From NCBI GenBank assembly GCA_902768995.1, contig CACXNN010000089.1, forward strand, positions 1 to 7,983: a stretch of 7,983 nt of DNA, in the 5' to 3' direction. Position 1 is the first letter of the stretch. The number at the start of each line of letters is the position of its first letter. The position numbers and the translations under genes were made by a program. Source of the stretch: an uncultured Eubacteriales bacterium (GTDB lineage Bacteria > Bacillota > Clostridia > Christensenellales > CAG-138). Below are positions 7,018 through 7,983 of this stretch, piece after piece. The notes under the pieces were generated by a model. It made no database searches. It was not told the origin of the DNA and saw only the letters and a program-made list of their open reading frames with translations.

Positions 7018-7649
7018 GGATACAGAACCTGCCGCCCATGGAGATCGAACGGGAGAGCTTTCGCATCATCACCGCGGAGCTGGGGGATCGGCCCCTGGAC
7101 CCGGAGCAGGCTCCCATCATCAAGCGGGTCATCCATACCACGGCGGACTTCGACTACGCCGACAACCTGTACTTTTCCCCCGACGCGGTGGCTCTCGCGA
7201 AGGCCGCCATCCAGGACGGGGCCACCGTGGTCACCGACACCCAGATGGCTTTAGCCGGCATCAACAAGCGCACTTTAGGACGGTTCGGCTGCGAGGCCCA
7301 TTGCTACATGTCCGACGAGGACGTGGCCGCGGAAGCCAAGCGCCTGGGGGTTACCCGGGCCCGGGTGTCCATGGACAAGGCGGCTAGATTGGGGGACAAC
7401 GTGATCTTCGCCGTCGGCAACGCCCCCACGGCCCTGATCCGCCTCCGGGAGCTGATCGACGGGGGCTACCGGCCCCGGCTTATCATCGGCGTGCCCGTGG
7501 GTTTCGTGAACGTGGTGGCCTCCAAGGAGCTCATCGTGGAGACGGACGTGCCCTGCATCGTGGCCCGAGGCCGCAAGGGCGGCAGCAACGTGGCCGCCTG
7601 CATCGTCAACGCCCTCCTCTACGATCTGGACCCGGCTCGAGGGAGCTGA
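7014..7649 (+). CDS. cbiC: Cobalt-precorrin-8 methylmutase CbiC
   Basis: CbiC moves the methyl group from C11 to C12 of cobalt-precorrin-8 and so produces cobyrinic acid, the substrate of CbiA. The 211-residue protein is full length for the family. The N-terminus MRIQNLPPMEIERESF..I is typical, and KRVIHTTADFDYA places the catalytic His at residue 41, equivalent to His43 of CobH. Further family blocks are TDTQMALAGINKRTL, DKAARLGDNVIFAVGNAPTA, IIGVPVGFVNVVASKELI and ARGRKGGSNVAACIVNALL. The ATG start shares ATGA with the cbiP stop and follows GGAGGAGGG (6999-7007) with a 6-base spacer. It is the last gene of the operon; a terminator follows within 20 bases of its stop. CbiC acts before CbiA and CbiP although it is encoded after them. 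Confidence 0.96.
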   Translation: MRIQNLPPMEIERESFRIITAELGDRPLDPEQAPIIKRVIHTTADFDYADNLYFSPDAVALAKAAIQDGATVVTDTQMALAGINKRTLGRFGCEAHCYMSDEDVAAEAKRLGVTRARVSMDKAARLGDNVIFAVGNAPTALIRLRELIDGGYRPRLIIGVPVGFVNVVASKELIVETDVPCIVARGRKGGSNVAACIVNALLYDLDPARGS

Positions 7650-7662
7650 AAACAGCATGGGA

Positions 7663-7691
7663 AAAAGCCGACCCCCGTGGGGTCGGCTTTT
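7663..7691 (+). terminator. Rho-independent terminator, probably bidirectional
   Basis: A perfect GC-rich inverted repeat, GCCGACCCC (7667-7675) and GGGGTCGGC (7679-7687), closes a 3-base CGT loop. AAAA before and TTTT after extend the stem to 13 pairs and give a U-tract on either strand (TTTT then TGTGTT on plus, a run of five A at 7662-7666 becoming T on minus). It starts 14 bases after the cbiC stop and ends 19 bases from the minus-strand kinase stop, so it can end both converging transcripts. Confidence 0.9.
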
Positions 7692-7709
7692 GTGTTATAG
7701 ATTTAGCCC

Positions 7710-7983
7710 TCAGCCCAGGACCTCTGCCAACGTGGGCATGGCGGGGATGGCCCCGTGGCGGCTGGTGGTGATGCTGGCCGCCTTGTTGGCGAAGGCCAGG
7801 ATGCGCTCCAGCTCGGGGACTGTCAGCTGGTCCAGAGAAGAGAGCTTCACCAGCTGGGACAGGGCCGCCCCGAAGAAGGTGTCTCCGGAGCCGTTGGTGT
7901 CCCCCACCTGGCAGGGGACCCCGGGCACATGGCCCGTATGGCCGTCGAAGCGGTAGAAGGCGCCGTGGGCCCCCAGGGTCACC
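7710..7983 (-). CDS. PfkB-family carbohydrate kinase, C-terminal end only (fructokinase-like)
   Basis: This is the C-terminal part (about 90 residues) of a ribokinase/PfkB-family sugar kinase; the rest lies beyond the right edge of the window. The visible sequence starts in VTLGAHGAFYRF, a strand typical just before the active site, and continues to VGDTNGSGDTFFGAAL. That is the second PfkB signature, with the anion hole and catalytic Asp in GSGD. Near the end, AFANKAASITTSRHGAIPAMPTLAEVL is characteristic of the fructokinase branch (compare AS..TTR.GAIPAMPT). The GTG at 7980-7982 reads as an internal valine, not a start. Family members phosphorylate fructose or related sugars with ATP in the cytoplasm; the exact substrate cannot be told from this fragment. 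It points toward the B12 operon, shares its terminator and has no evident link to cobalamin. Confidence 0.85.
   Translation of the reverse strand, partial: VTLGAHGAFYRFDGHTGHVPGVPCQVGDTNGSGDTFFGAALSQLVKLSSLDQLTVPELERILAFANKAASITTSRHGAIPAMPTLAEVLG

Noticed and set aside
1..7983. CRISPR array, insertion sequence, tRNA, rRNA or cobalamin riboswitch.
   Set aside because: I saw no regularly spaced repeats, transposase motifs, tRNA- or rRNA-like sequence or B12-box-like leader; nearly every base lies in a recognised gene.

Overview
This window is almost entirely one plus-strand operon for the corrin ring of cobalamin (vitamin B12). The enzyme set is the anaerobic, early-cobalt-insertion type, because CbiG is present. 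The order is cbiF (5' end cut off by the window edge), cbiG, cbiH, a three-domain cbiJ-cbiE-cbiT fusion, cbiA, cbiP and cbiC. A strong hairpin terminator follows. On the other side, converging on it, is the 3' end of a minus-strand PfkB-family sugar kinase.

Together the genes cover most steps from cobalt-factor III to cobyric acid. CbiH contracts the ring and methylates C17, CbiF methylates C11, and CbiG opens the lactone. CbiJ reduces the macrocycle, CbiE and CbiT methylate C5 and C15 and decarboxylate, and CbiC moves the C11 methyl. CbiA and CbiP then amidate the side chains. CbiD (C1 methylation), the cobalt chelatase, CbiL and the corrinoid adenosyltransferase are not here and may lie upstream. 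The genes are packed with no real gaps: three successive junctions overlap by exactly 8 bases, one pair abuts with 0 bases between, and the last pair overlaps by 4. This points to one transcript and coupled translation. No promoter or cobalamin riboswitch is visible; the operon starts before the window.

The main anomaly is that two genes, cbiG and cbiP, are each broken once. In both, a good Shine-Dalgarno sequence and correct start are followed by a point where conserved coding sequence is missing (about 50 bases or somewhat more) and the reading frame changes. Everything on either side still reads as a well-conserved protein. This is either very recent decay of the pathway or a pair of sequence/assembly errors; the sequence alone cannot decide. 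I found no new defence, mobile or RNA system here.

The organism is not identified by any marker gene. Very G+C-rich coding sequence, strong AAGGAGG-type ribosome sites, a TTG start, an anaerobic B12 pathway and the protein flavour suggest a G+C-rich anaerobic member of the Clostridia, perhaps of the Oscillospiraceae type. That placement is inference. No stretch over 300 bases lacks a gene.
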